Origin: Paraburkholderia tuberum STM678 | Lineage (GTDB): Bacteria > Pseudomonadota > Gammaproteobacteria > Burkholderiales > Burkholderiaceae | Length of the DNA: 64,000 nt | Direction: 5' to 3' | Assembly: GCF_902833905.1 (NCBI RefSeq) | Contig: NZ_CADFGP010000009.1 | Location: 62,001 to 126,000, forward strand | Part shown: positions 56,245-64,000 of the stretch, in pieces | Numbering within the stretch: the stretch's first letter is position 1 | Layout of the letters: every line of letters begins with the position of its first letter | The notes under the pieces: model-generated | Databases searched by the model: none | What the model saw: the letters and a program-made list of their open reading frames with translations, nothing else | Told to the model about the DNA's origin: nothing | Made by a program: the position numbers and the translations under genes

Positions 56245-56877
56245 ATGATCGAACCCGTTCTCCGCCACGCCGACGTCCCGTACTACACGCAATGGGGCAG
56301 CCCCGAGTGGGTGCGCGCCATCGTCGAACAGCAGCGCGACCCGTGCGACGATCCGCACTGGCAGCGCAGCGGTTTCGCCGACCCCGAGCGCTATCGCTTC
56401 TGGGCGCAACGCCTGTGCGGGCTGACGTGCCTCGAGTCGGCTCTCGACTACTGGAGCATCGATCACGCGCCGCGCGCCGCACTGCTCGACGACGCGCTGC
56501 GGCACGGCGTATACCGGTTGCGCGACGATGGTGGCGTCGACGGTCTGATCTACCGGCCGTTCGCCGACTGGGCGGGCCCGGCGTTCGGCCTCGATATCGA
56601 GGTGCTGCCGCAGGCGTCGCTCGAGGAGATCGCGGCGCGGCTCGACGACGATACGCTCGCGATCGTGTCGGTGAGTCCCGAGATCCGCTATCCGGAGCGG
56701 ACGAACCAGCGGCGGGGCGGTCATCTGATCCTGCTGCACGGGCGGGATCGCGGCGGCGTGTGGTTTCACAACCCGTCGGGCGTCGCGCCGCATCAGTCCG
56801 ACGTGTACCTGCCGTTCGCGACGATGTCGCGTTTCTATGCAGGGCGGGGGATGACGCTCAGCCGCGGCACGAGCTAG
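56245..56877 (+). CDS. C39-like cysteine peptidase family protein
   Basis: A 210-residue protein of the papain-like C39 group. Candidate catalytic residues are the Cys in AQRLCGLTCLESAL, the His in RRGGHLILLHGRD and the Asn in VWFHNPSG. It has no ABC transporter or membrane domain, so it is not a bacteriocin exporter-peptidase but a stand-alone member. No signal peptide is evident. It begins shortly after the oxidoreductase remnant and is followed after 130 bp by a pyrroline-carboxylate reductase homologue. Substrate unknown; it could cleave or form a small peptide or amide bond. Confidence 0.68.
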   Translation: MIEPVLRHADVPYYTQWGSPEWVRAIVEQQRDPCDDPHWQRSGFADPERYRFWAQRLCGLTCLESALDYWSIDHAPRAALLDDALRHGVYRLRDDGGVDGLIYRPFADWAGPAFGLDIEVLPQASLEEIAARLDDDTLAIVSVSPEIRYPERTNQRRGGHLILLHGRDRGGVWFHNPSGVAPHQSDVYLPFATMSRFYAGRGMTLSRGTS

Positions 56878-57007
56878 CCAGCGCGCTGGGCATCAAGCGG
56901 AGTTCGCGATTCGGCGGGCAGTAGACGTCCACACGACTGGTCAATTTTTTCGCGCTCGGTTACGGTGACGTCATGCCCACTCCATCCCCCATTGGATCGT
57001 TCCGCCC

Positions 57008-57940
57008 ATGACCCGCCCGACCACGCAGATCTTCGACGCCGCCGCCACCGCGCGGCTGATGCCTTACGCAGCGCTTGTCGACGCGTTGAGGCGCGCTAGC
57101 ATCGACTACGCGCAACGACGCATCGTGTGCCCCGAGCGGCTCGTCGTGCCGCTGAACGCCGGCGGCGTCATGCTGTCGATGCCCGCCACCGCGCCCGATC
57201 TCGCGATCCACAAGCTCGTCAATGTGTGCGCGAGCAACGGTGCGCGCCATCTGCCGACGATCCACGGTCAGGTCATGGCCTTCGATGCCGATACCGGCGA
57301 GACGCTGTTCATCCTCGATGGTCCGACAGTGACGGGGCGCCGGACCGCGGCGATGTCGATGCTCGGCATCGCGACGTTCGCCGCGCGCGCGCCGCGTGAA
57401 TTCCTGCTGATCGGCACCGGCACGCAGGCGCTCAATCATCTGGAGGCGATCGGCGAACTGTTTGCCGACGCGCGCGTGTGGGTCAAGGGCAGCGCGCCCG
57501 CGCGCGCCGAAGCGTTCTGCGCGGTGCAGCGCGGCAAGGTGCGTGAGCTGCGGCCGCTCGCGGATGCGGGCGCGACGATTCCCGCTTCGGTCGACGTCGT
57601 GATCGCGTTGACCACGAGCAAACAGCCGGTCTACGACGAGACGGCGCGCGCCGAGCGGCTCGTGATCGGCGTCGGCGCTTTCACGCCGCAGATGGTCGAG
57701 ATCGGCGCGACTACGATCGCGGGCAGCGCGCTGTTCGTCGACGATCAGGCTGGCGCAATGCACGAGGCCGGCGATTTCATCCAGGCCGGCGTCGATTGGG
57801 CGCGGGTGGGCGGGATCGCCGCGGTGCTCGAGCAGACGCAGCCCTTGCCGGCGGGGCCGGTGGTGTTCAAGAGCGTCGGCTGCGCGGCGTGGGATCTGGC
57901 CGCGTGCCGGGTCGCGCGTGACGCGCTGGCGCGCGGCTGA
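57008..57940 (+). CDS. ornithine cyclodeaminase / pyrroline-2-carboxylate reductase family
   Basis: A 310-residue member of the OCD/mu-crystallin family. HKLVNVCASNGARHLPTIHG and the substrate loop LDGPTVTGRRTAAMSMLGI are conserved, the Rossmann motif is LLIGTGTQALNHLEA, and VDDQAGAMHEAGD closes the active site. Members with this pattern commonly reduce delta1-pyrroline-2-carboxylate or delta1-piperideine-2-carboxylate with NAD(P)H, in proline/hydroxyproline or D-lysine use. Ornithine cyclodeaminase is the alternative. The nearby broken FAD oxidoreductase fits an imino-acid pathway. Confidence 0.82.
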   Translation: MTRPTTQIFDAAATARLMPYAALVDALRRASIDYAQRRIVCPERLVVPLNAGGVMLSMPATAPDLAIHKLVNVCASNGARHLPTIHGQVMAFDADTGETLFILDGPTVTGRRTAAMSMLGIATFAARAPREFLLIGTGTQALNHLEAIGELFADARVWVKGSAPARAEAFCAVQRGKVRELRPLADAGATIPASVDVVIALTTSKQPVYDETARAERLVIGVGAFTPQMVEIGATTIAGSALFVDDQAGAMHEAGDFIQAGVDWARVGGIAAVLEQTQPLPAGPVVFKSVGCAAWDLAACRVARDALARG

Positions 57941-58176
57941 CCGTCAGCGGCCCAACCGGCAAATCATCGCGCAAAATATCCCGAAAAAACGACTGTCTGG
58001 CGCGCAAGGTTGGCAACTTGCGCTAACCTGCGGCAGATGCTGCCGTGCAAACTATCTCAAAACGTTGCACCATAGATGTTTGCCGGAAAAAGCGCCATAG
58101 CGGACGTGAGCCGTAGCCCGTCCGCCAGCCGCCGATTCCTGATCGACGCCTTCCCCCTAGACGCTGCGACCGTGCC

Positions 58177-59658
58177 ATGACGACCCAACAAGCTCCTGCC
58201 ACACCCGACCTGCCGCTCGACATGATCATCTTCGGCGGCACCGGCGACCTGTCGTTCCGCAAGCTGCTGCCCGCGCTGTACATGGCGCATCTGCACTGTA
58301 ACCTGCCGCCCGACACCCGCATTCTGACGATCGGGCGCAAGCCCTGGTCGCGCGAGGAATACATCAGCGAATTCATGGAGCAGAAGGCCAAGCCCTTCAT
58401 CGACGAAAAAGCGTTCGACGCGTCGGCGTGGGACAAATTCCTCGCGATTTTCGAATACGTGCGGATGGACGTCGATGCGGCCGAGGACTACCTGCGCCTG
58501 AAGGAAGCGTCGCGCGACGGCGTGAACCGCGTGTTCTATCTGGCGACGTCGCCGGATCTGTTCACCCATATCTGCGACAACCTGTCGTCGGCCGGGCTCG
58601 TCGACGGCAATTCGCGGGTGGTGCTCGAAAAGCCGCTCGGCCACGATCTCGCGTCCGCGCAGGAGATCAACAACGCGGTCGGCAAGCATTTCGAAGAAGC
58701 GCAGATCTACCGGATCGACCACTACCTCGGCAAGGAAACCGTGCAGAACCTGATGGTGCTGCGCTTCGGCAATCCGATATTCGGGCCGCTGTGGCAGGCG
58801 CCGTACATCAAGAGCGTGCAGATCACGGTGGCCGAAACGGTCGGCGTGGGCAGCCGCGCGGGGTTCTACGACAAGACCGGCGCGCTGCGCGACATGGTGC
58901 AGAACCACTTGCTGCAACTGCTGTGCATCGTCGCGATGGAGCCGCCGGTGTCGCTCGATCCCGACGCGGTGCGCGACGAAAAGCTGAAGGTGCTGCGCTC
59001 GCTGCGGCCGATGACGCCCGAGGACATCGCGCGCGACACGGTGCGTGGCCAGTACACGGCGGGCGCGGTGGATGGCGAGGCGGTCAAGGGCTACCTCGAG
59101 GAAGACAACGTGCCGGCGGGCAGCCGCGCCGAAACCTTTGTCGCGTTGCGCGCGCGGATCAACAACTGGCGCTGGGCCAACGTGCCGTTCTTCCTGCGCA
59201 CCGGCAAGCGGATGCAGAAGAAGCTGTCGGAGATCGTCATCGAATTCTCCGATCTGCCGTTCTCGATCATCCCGAGCGGTGGGCGTACCTACGGCAATCG
59301 TCTGGTGATCCAGTTGCAACCCGAAGAGTCGATCCAGTTGCAGGTGCTCGCGAAAGAGCCGGGCAGCGGCATGCACATGCTGCCGGTGAGCCTGAACCTC
59401 GACCTGCAGCAGGCGTTCACCGAGCGTCGCGCGGAAGCCTATGAGCGGCTTCTGATCGACGTGATCCGCGGACGTCTGACGCACTTCATGCGCCGCGACG
59501 AACTCGAAGCGGCATGGGCGTGGGCCGAGCCGATTCTCGAAGGCTGGGCGAAGTCGGGCGAGCGGCCGCGCTCATATTCGGCGGGCACGTTCGGACCGGC
59601 GGCATCGACCGCGTTGATGACGCGGGAGAACGCCGTGTGGGCGGAGGAATCGCAGTAA
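58177..59658 (+). CDS. zwf: glucose-6-phosphate 1-dehydrogenase
   Basis: A 493-residue enzyme oxidising glucose 6-phosphate to 6-phosphogluconolactone with NADP(+) or NAD(+). Motifs: nucleotide-binding FGGTGDLSFRKLLPALY, the active-site signature RIDHYLGKETVQN with the catalytic His and Lys, and EKPLGHDLASAQEI. Length is normal. It stands alone here, without pgl or edd, and has a strong terminator. The 236 bp upstream hold its promoter; no HexR-like palindrome was recognised. Confidence 0.95.
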   Translation: MTTQQAPATPDLPLDMIIFGGTGDLSFRKLLPALYMAHLHCNLPPDTRILTIGRKPWSREEYISEFMEQKAKPFIDEKAFDASAWDKFLAIFEYVRMDVDAAEDYLRLKEASRDGVNRVFYLATSPDLFTHICDNLSSAGLVDGNSRVVLEKPLGHDLASAQEINNAVGKHFEEAQIYRIDHYLGKETVQNLMVLRFGNPIFGPLWQAPYIKSVQITVAETVGVGSRAGFYDKTGALRDMVQNHLLQLLCIVAMEPPVSLDPDAVRDEKLKVLRSLRPMTPEDIARDTVRGQYTAGAVDGEAVKGYLEEDNVPAGSRAETFVALRARINNWRWANVPFFLRTGKRMQKKLSEIVIEFSDLPFSIIPSGGRTYGNRLVIQLQPEESIQLQVLAKEPGSGMHMLPVSLNLDLQQAFTERRAEAYERLLIDVIRGRLTHFMRRDELEAAWAWAEPILEGWAKSGERPRSYSAGTFGPAASTALMTRENAVWAEESQ

Positions 59659-59683
59659 CGGGCTTTTGACAGCGCGCTATTCG

Positions 59684-59724
59684 AAGCGGCTCGCGACGTT
59701 GCAGTGGCGTCGCGAGCCGCTTTT
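59684..59724 (+). terminator. terminator of zwf
   Basis: Fifteen-bp perfect stem AAGCGGCTCGCGACG / CGTCGCGAGCCGCTT with a nine-nt loop, followed by further T residues. Confidence 0.88.
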
Positions 59725-59828
59725 GCGTGTGCTGTCGTTGCCGCGCTGATCATTCGTCATTCATACGGCTTGCGCCTATGATGGTTTCCTTGTCCGCGTC
59801 ACTCGGCGGCATTCCAAACGGGGCATCG

Positions 59829-59938
59829 ATGGGGCGAATTCTCGTGGCATTGATCTGGGCGGCAAGCGTGACAATCACACTCGATCTCACGGCTTGCGCC
59901 AGCAGCAGTCTCGATGCCCGGAGCGATCCGCCGAAGGG
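59829..59938 (+). other. lipoprotein signal sequence out of frame with nucleoside hydrolase
   Basis: From ATG 59829 (an ATG at 59778 is also in frame) this frame encodes MGRILVALIWAASVTITLDL and then TACASSS, a good lipoprotein signal with lipobox cysteine. It runs to PPK at 59935, where the next frame continues VIIDSDYN of the hydrolase. A single extra base in the GGG at 59936-59938 would account for the shift. Confidence 0.65.
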
Positions 59939-60975
59939 TGATCATCGACAGCGACTACAACACGCTCGGCGATGACGGCCAGCTCGGGGTGATGGCCGCG
60001 CAATTGCAGGCGCAGGGCGCGCTGAAAGTGCTCGGCATTACCGTGGTGTCGGGCAATCAGTGGCTGAAGCAAGGTGTTGCCGATGCGCTGAAATCGGTCG
60101 AACGACTCGGCGTCGAACAACAGATCGGCGTCTATGCGGGCGCCAACTACGCACTGACGCACGACTTCAAAACGATCCAGCGGGAACTGAAGGAATTCCC
60201 CGGCGGCGATGGCTATGTTGGCGCATGGAGCAAGCCCGAGCCGAAATCGGCTAGCGACCTCGTCGCGCCGCCGGACGGCTTCGCGACGCACACGAAGGTG
60301 CAGAGCCAGAGCGCGATCGACTTCATCGCCGAATCGGTCGAGCGGTACCCGGGCGAGGTGACGATCCTCGCGATCGGCCCGCTGACCAACATCGCGTTGG
60401 CCACGCGCGAGCATCCCGAGATCGTGCCGCTGATCAAGCAGATCATTTACATGGGCGGCGCGATCGACGTGCGTGGCAATACCACGCCCGCCGCCGAATT
60501 CAACTGGTGGTTCGATCCCGCAGCGGCGAAAGCGGTGCTGCGTCTGCCGATCAAACAGACGGTGATTCCGCTCGACGTGACGGATACCGTGAAAATGGAC
60601 AAGGCACTGTACGATCGCGTCGCGCACGATCCGGCGAAGCAGACCATCATCACGCAACTGTTCAGGACGCTGAACGGCTACGGATACGACGGCAAGAACG
60701 GCTTCGAGACCAATCCGAACTACACGACGAACATCTGGGACACGCTGACGCTCGCTTATCTGATGCATCCGTCGTTCGCGACGCAGACCGTCGAGGAGTG
60801 GGTGGATGTGGATACGGGCTTCGGCGCCAACGATGGCAAGGCAAGGGGCTACACGAGTTCGCCGCCGCCGGGTTTGCAGAAGATGACGGTCGTCAAACGA
60901 TTTGATAATCCGGCGTTTTTTAATTTCTATGTCGATCTGTTGACGCGGCCGGTGCCGGTGCGGCCGTTGGACTAG
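59914..60975 (+). CDS. nucleoside hydrolase, frameshifted from its signal peptide
   Basis: A 353-residue inosine/uridine-preferring nucleoside hydrolase-like protein. The calcium-binding N-terminal motif is VIIDSDYNTLGDDGQ, with two residues more between the aspartates than the usual DTDPGIDD. Also visible are EVTILAIGPLTNIALATREH, IIYMGGAIDVRGNTTPAAEF with NWWFDP, and the C-terminal active-site Asp in DTLTLAYL. The ATG at 59914 is internal to the expected gene: the natural protein probably started with the lipoprotein signal at 59829. As it stands the enzyme would be cytoplasmic, or the gene is inactive, or the base call is wrong. Confidence 0.75.
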   Translation: MPGAIRRRVIIDSDYNTLGDDGQLGVMAAQLQAQGALKVLGITVVSGNQWLKQGVADALKSVERLGVEQQIGVYAGANYALTHDFKTIQRELKEFPGGDGYVGAWSKPEPKSASDLVAPPDGFATHTKVQSQSAIDFIAESVERYPGEVTILAIGPLTNIALATREHPEIVPLIKQIIYMGGAIDVRGNTTPAAEFNWWFDPAAAKAVLRLPIKQTVIPLDVTDTVKMDKALYDRVAHDPAKQTIITQLFRTLNGYGYDGKNGFETNPNYTTNIWDTLTLAYLMHPSFATQTVEEWVDVDTGFGANDGKARGYTSSPPPGLQKMTVVKRFDNPAFFNFYVDLLTRPVPVRPLD

Positions 60976-61014
60976 CCAACGCGCGAGCGCCGCGCGCCCG
61001 GACCCGCACCCGCT

Positions 61015-61971
61015 TCACGCGGGATGCAGGCCGCGCAGCAACTGACGCACGCGCGACAGATCCTGCTCGACGTGGCCGGCTTTCTCGAACAGCTCCGCGA
61101 GCCAATCGACGAACGCGCGCACGCGCGGCGACACGCGGCGGTTCTTCACATACGCGACCGAGACCGGCATCGGCACGGGTTTCCATTGCGGCAGCACTTC
61201 ATGCAGCAAGCCCGAATCGAGGTAAGGCTGCGCGGCGATGCGCGCGGGCTGGATCATGCCGAGGCCTTGCAGTCCGCAGGTCAGGTACGCCTGTTCGTCG
61301 CTGACTTGTACGAAGCCGTTGAGCTTGACCTTGCGCGCTTCGCCGCCCACTTCGAAATCGAAGTCGCATTCGCGGCCGCTATGCGGCGACACGCAGTTGA
61401 CCGCGACGTGCGCGCGCAGATCATCGAGATCGGCGGGCGTGCCGTGGCGGGCCAGGTAGGCCGGACTCGCGCAGGTGACCTGATCGAGCGTGCCGAGTTG
61501 CCGCGCGACGAGATTGGAATCGGGCAATTCACCGAGCTGGATGCTGCAGTCGATTGCTTCGGCGACCAGATCGACGGTGCGGTTGCTGACGCCGATCGCG
61601 AGGTCGAGGTTCGGGTAACGGGTGTGGAAGTCGTCTAGCGACGGGAGCACGATTGCACTCGCTACCGCGCTGGGCATTTCGATGCGGAGGCGGCCGGTCA
61701 GGTTGTCGGTCGAATTACGGAGGCTGGCTTCCATTTCGTCGATGTCGGCCAGGATTTGCGCGCAGCGTTCGTAATAGGCGGCGCCCTCCGGCGTGATGCT
61801 CAGGCGGCGCGTCGTACGGACTAACAGCGCTGTGCCCAGCAGGGCTTCCAGGTTCTGGACGATCGTCGTCGCCGTTGCGCGCGGAATGTTTAATGACTCC
61901 GCTGCGCGGGTGAAGCTGTTGGTGTCCACAATTCGGATGAATGTGCGCATTGCAGTTATTCTGTCGATCAC
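61015..61971 (-). CDS. LysR-type transcriptional regulator
   Basis: A 318-residue LysR protein. The winged helix is at residues about 8-67 (DTNSFTRAAESLNIPRATAT, TIVQNLEALLGTALLVRTTR). The effector domain starts near 95. The start is read as GTG 61971 (VIDRITAMRTF), because GGAG sits seven bases ahead and VIDRITAMRTF aligns with the usual MDRITAMRTF opening; the ATG at 61950 lies seven codons inside. Longer frames run into the repeat element. Divergent or nearby targets are unclear; the alcohol dehydrogenase beyond the repeat is on the same strand. Confidence 0.88.
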   Translation of the reverse strand: MIDRITAMRTFIRIVDTNSFTRAAESLNIPRATATTIVQNLEALLGTALLVRTTRRLSITPEGAAYYERCAQILADIDEMEASLRNSTDNLTGRLRIEMPSAVASAIVLPSLDDFHTRYPNLDLAIGVSNRTVDLVAEAIDCSIQLGELPDSNLVARQLGTLDQVTCASPAYLARHGTPADLDDLRAHVAVNCVSPHSGRECDFDFEVGGEARKVKLNGFVQVSDEQAYLTCGLQGLGMIQPARIAAQPYLDSGLLHEVLPQWKPVPMPVSVAYVKNRRVSPRVRAFVDWLAELFEKAGHVEQDLSRVRQLLRGLHPA

Positions 61972-62710
61972 TGGGATGCTCCAAATGGTTTTCTCTTTTT
62001 TTGCCTGCGGCGGATTTGTCTTTGTTCTTGTGGTGTTGGCCTTTCCTTGCTGACTTATCGGTCTATTAGCGTTGCCCCTGTGCGGGGCGGCACCTACTTT
62101 CTTTGCTGCTGCAAAGAAAGTAGGCAAAGAAGACAGCTCAAACCGCCAATTCTTAAGCGGGCACCGTGCTCCACGAATGGCAGTGGTGCATCTGGAATCC
62201 GTGCCCCCGCACATTCCACGGCAGTGACAAAGCCGTCATCCATCCCACTCCGCACTACGTGCGTCGCGGACGCGTACGCAAGGGAAACCAGGCTGTTTTT
62301 TTATGTTAGTGGGACCATCGGCTGCGCCTCGGCGACGCGCCGAAACGACCAATGGTTTGAGAACAGCGCTTCGGCGCGCGCAGCGCCGCCGGAAGAATGA
62401 TGGCCTTGTCACTAACGCGGAGTGTGCGGGAACACAGATTCCAGATGCACCACTACCCGAGGTGGACAAAGGGACCCGCTTAAGAGTTAGCGGTTTGAGC
62501 TGTCTTCTTTGCCTACTTTCTTTGCAGCAGCAAAGAAAGTAGGTGCCGCCCCGCACAGGGGCAACGCTAATAGACCGACAAGAAATCAAGGAAAGGCCAA
62601 CGCCCTAAGAGCACAGAAAAAAGGGCGAAGGCAAAAAAACACAACAACAAAACAGAACCCCGCGCCGCAGGCGCAAAAAAACCACCCGCTGCACGGCCAA
62701 AAAGTTGCTA
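61972..62710. other. gene-free region dominated by an inverted-repeat element
   Basis: About 740 bp without a credible gene. The centre is the repeat element described separately. The flanks (62582-62700) are A-rich on the plus strand, with CAAAAAA-type runs, and may include termination signals for the alcohol dehydrogenase on the minus strand. Confidence 0.6.
62059..62577. repeat. 519-bp inverted-repeat element
   Basis: The outer 88 bp (62059-62146 and 62490-62577) are perfect inverted copies. Similarity continues, imperfectly, for about another 90 bp inwards, leaving a unique centre of about 150-200 bp. Each arm contains a 30-bp hairpin CTACTTTCTTTG-N6-CAAAGAAAGTAG (62094-62123 and 62513-62542). 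The two arm-derived reading frames give near-identical proteins, a result of the repeat rather than real genes. No transposase is present. It resembles dispersed intergenic repeats that I recall from Burkholderia-group genomes. Confidence 0.8.
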
Positions 62711-63763
62711 TTACTTCTGCATCGAATCCATATCAACCACAAACCGATACTTCACATCGCTCTTGAGCATGCGCTCATAAGCTTCATTGATCTTCTGCAT
62801 CGGAATCATTTCAATATCGGAAGTAATGCCATGCTCGCCACAGAAATCGAGCATCTCCTGCGTCTCGGCAATACCGCCAATCAGCGAACCAGCAAGGCGC
62901 CGCCGCTTGAAGATCAGATTGAACACCTGCGGCGACGGATGATCGTGCTCCGGCGCACCCACCAACGTCATCGTCGCGTCACGCTTGAGCAGATTCAAAA
63001 ACGGATTCAGATCATGCTGCGCAGCCACCGTATTGAGAATGAAATCGAAGCTATTCACATGCGCTTCCATCTCCTGCGGATTCTTCGAAACCACGACTTC
63101 ATGCGCGCCAAGCCGCTTCGCATCCTCGATCTTCGACGGCGAAGTCGTAAACAGCACGACATGCGCGCCCATCGCCCGAGCCAGCTTCACACCCATATGG
63201 CCGAGTCCACCGAGGCCGACGATCCCGACTTTCTTGCCCGGGCCCACGCCCCACGTACGTAGCGGCGAATACGTGGTGATGCCCGCGCACAGCAGCGGCG
63301 CGACACCCGCGGCGTCGAGATTCCGCGGCACGCGCAGCGTAAAAGCCTCATCGACGACCAGTTGCGTCGAATAGCCACCGTAAGTGACCTGTCCGTCGAC
63401 GCGATCGACACCGTTATACGTGCCCACCCAACCGTTCTCGCAATACTGCTCGAGACCTTCCGCGCAGCTCGAACAGGTGCGGCACGAATCGACCAGACAG
63501 CCGACCGCGACCAGTTCACCGACCTTGTACTTCGTCACGTTCGGACCAACCGCGGTCACACGGCCTACGATCTCGTGGCCCGGCACGACCGGGTAGATCG
63601 TGTTCTTCCATTCGTTGCGCGCCTGATGCAGGTCGGAATGACACACGCCGCAGTACAGCACTTCCATCTGCACGTCGTGGGCGCGGGGTGCGCGGCGCTG
63701 GATTTCAAATGGGGCGAGCGGCGCGGTCGCGTCGGTCGCTGCATAGGCATACGTCGTGCTCAT
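62711..63763 (-). CDS. zinc-dependent NAD(P) alcohol dehydrogenase (YahK/CAD type)
   Basis: A 350-residue medium-chain dehydrogenase. Catalytic zinc ligands are in YCGVCHSDLHQ and PGHEIVGRV, the structural zinc cluster in CRTCSSCAEGLEQYC, and the nucleotide motif in GLGGLGHMGVKLARAMGA. The family reduces aldehydes (cinnamyl, furfural or aliphatic) with NADPH. ATG 63763 is chosen by family length. The gene lies between the repeat element and the window end and has no operon partner in view. Confidence 0.92.
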   Translation of the reverse strand: MSTTYAYAATDATAPLAPFEIQRRAPRAHDVQMEVLYCGVCHSDLHQARNEWKNTIYPVVPGHEIVGRVTAVGPNVTKYKVGELVAVGCLVDSCRTCSSCAEGLEQYCENGWVGTYNGVDRVDGQVTYGGYSTQLVVDEAFTLRVPRNLDAAGVAPLLCAGITTYSPLRTWGVGPGKKVGIVGLGGLGHMGVKLARAMGAHVVLFTTSPSKIEDAKRLGAHEVVVSKNPQEMEAHVNSFDFILNTVAAQHDLNPFLNLLKRDATMTLVGAPEHDHPSPQVFNLIFKRRRLAGSLIGGIAETQEMLDFCGEHGITSDIEMIPMQKINEAYERMLKSDVKYRFVVDMDSMQK

Positions 63764-64000
63764 GGATGACTCCAGCAAAGAGGGTGATGGCGCAACATGC
63801 GACGCGCCGACGATGCGCAACACTGGGTTGCGGATGCGGCGGGCCGCAGCATGAACCGGGATCGGGGCGCGAGCGTTGGGGGCCGCCGTTGGCAAGCTGT
63901 CGGCGCATGGCGGTCGATGACCGCGCACGCTGCGCGCGTCGAAAAAGGCGATCCGGCAGGGTTCCCATCTTAGGGACCCGGCGCTGCCCGGGGAATACCT

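Noticed and set aside
62047..62589. Two 117-codon frames on opposite strands with nearly the same protein sequence
   Set aside because: They arise from the two arms of the inverted repeat; the similarity is explained by the repeat and the hairpins inside it.

Overview
The window is dense, GC-rich and almost fully coding. Gene content and style (OmpC-like porin, CIO-type cytochrome bd operon with a DUF2474 partner, aldarate cluster, frequent GAGGAG ribosome binding sites) point to a betaproteobacterium of the Burkholderia/Paraburkholderia group. This is chromosomal-type sequence. No rRNA, tRNA, CRISPR array, integrase or transposase was seen.

Layout. 0.1-4.5 kb: a large GMC oxidoreductase/alpha-beta hydrolase fusion and a protein with weak sigma-factor resemblance. 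4.9-7.6 kb: a membrane hybrid histidine kinase convergent with a LuxR-type response regulator. 7.9-10.5 kb: a cytochrome bd (cyanide-insensitive type) operon. 11.1-12 kb: an alpha/beta hydrolase. 12.3-32.1 kb: a large hexuronate/aldarate catabolic region. 32.3-44.5 kb: mixed regulators and transporters (GNAT, EamA, MocR, TAXI binding protein, DHA2 efflux pump with TetR, RraA, Fur/Zur). 44.7-46.7 kb: a Ktr/Trk-type potassium uptake pair. 46.7-50.2 kb: a GST, a NERD-helicase and a phosphoribosyltransferase-HAD fusion. 50.5-53.8 kb: a three-gene signalling module. 54.1-55.8 kb: a hipBA toxin-antitoxin pair with an elaborate operator. 55.9-60.9 kb: an oxidoreductase remnant, a C39-like peptidase, a pyrroline-carboxylate reductase homologue, zwf and a nucleoside hydrolase. 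61-63.8 kb: a LysR regulator, a roughly 520-bp inverted-repeat element and an alcohol dehydrogenase.

The metabolic core is the oxidative uronate route. Two uronate dehydrogenase paralogues and an SMP-30-type lactonase would make aldarates. GarD makes 5-keto-4-deoxyglucarate. Two exits follow: KdgD plus a ketoglutarate-semialdehyde dehydrogenase to 2-oxoglutarate, and GarL plus GarR to pyruvate and glycerate. Uptake is by two MFS carriers, a DctPQM TRAP transporter and a porin. A FadR-family regulator sits inside the cluster. A 17-bp element (best form ATACGTCATCGTACAAC) recurs at eight places, all in promoter regions of this cluster and in front of the regulator itself, so the whole region looks like one regulon. 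A lower-GC island with a glycine-zipper membrane protein and a DUF7079 protein is inserted between the two halves of the cluster and may be an effector-immunity pair.

Several genes are broken or altered: an RpiR-type regulator with missing parts, an FAD oxidoreductase stub with an in-frame stop, and a nucleoside hydrolase whose lipoprotein signal lies in a different frame.
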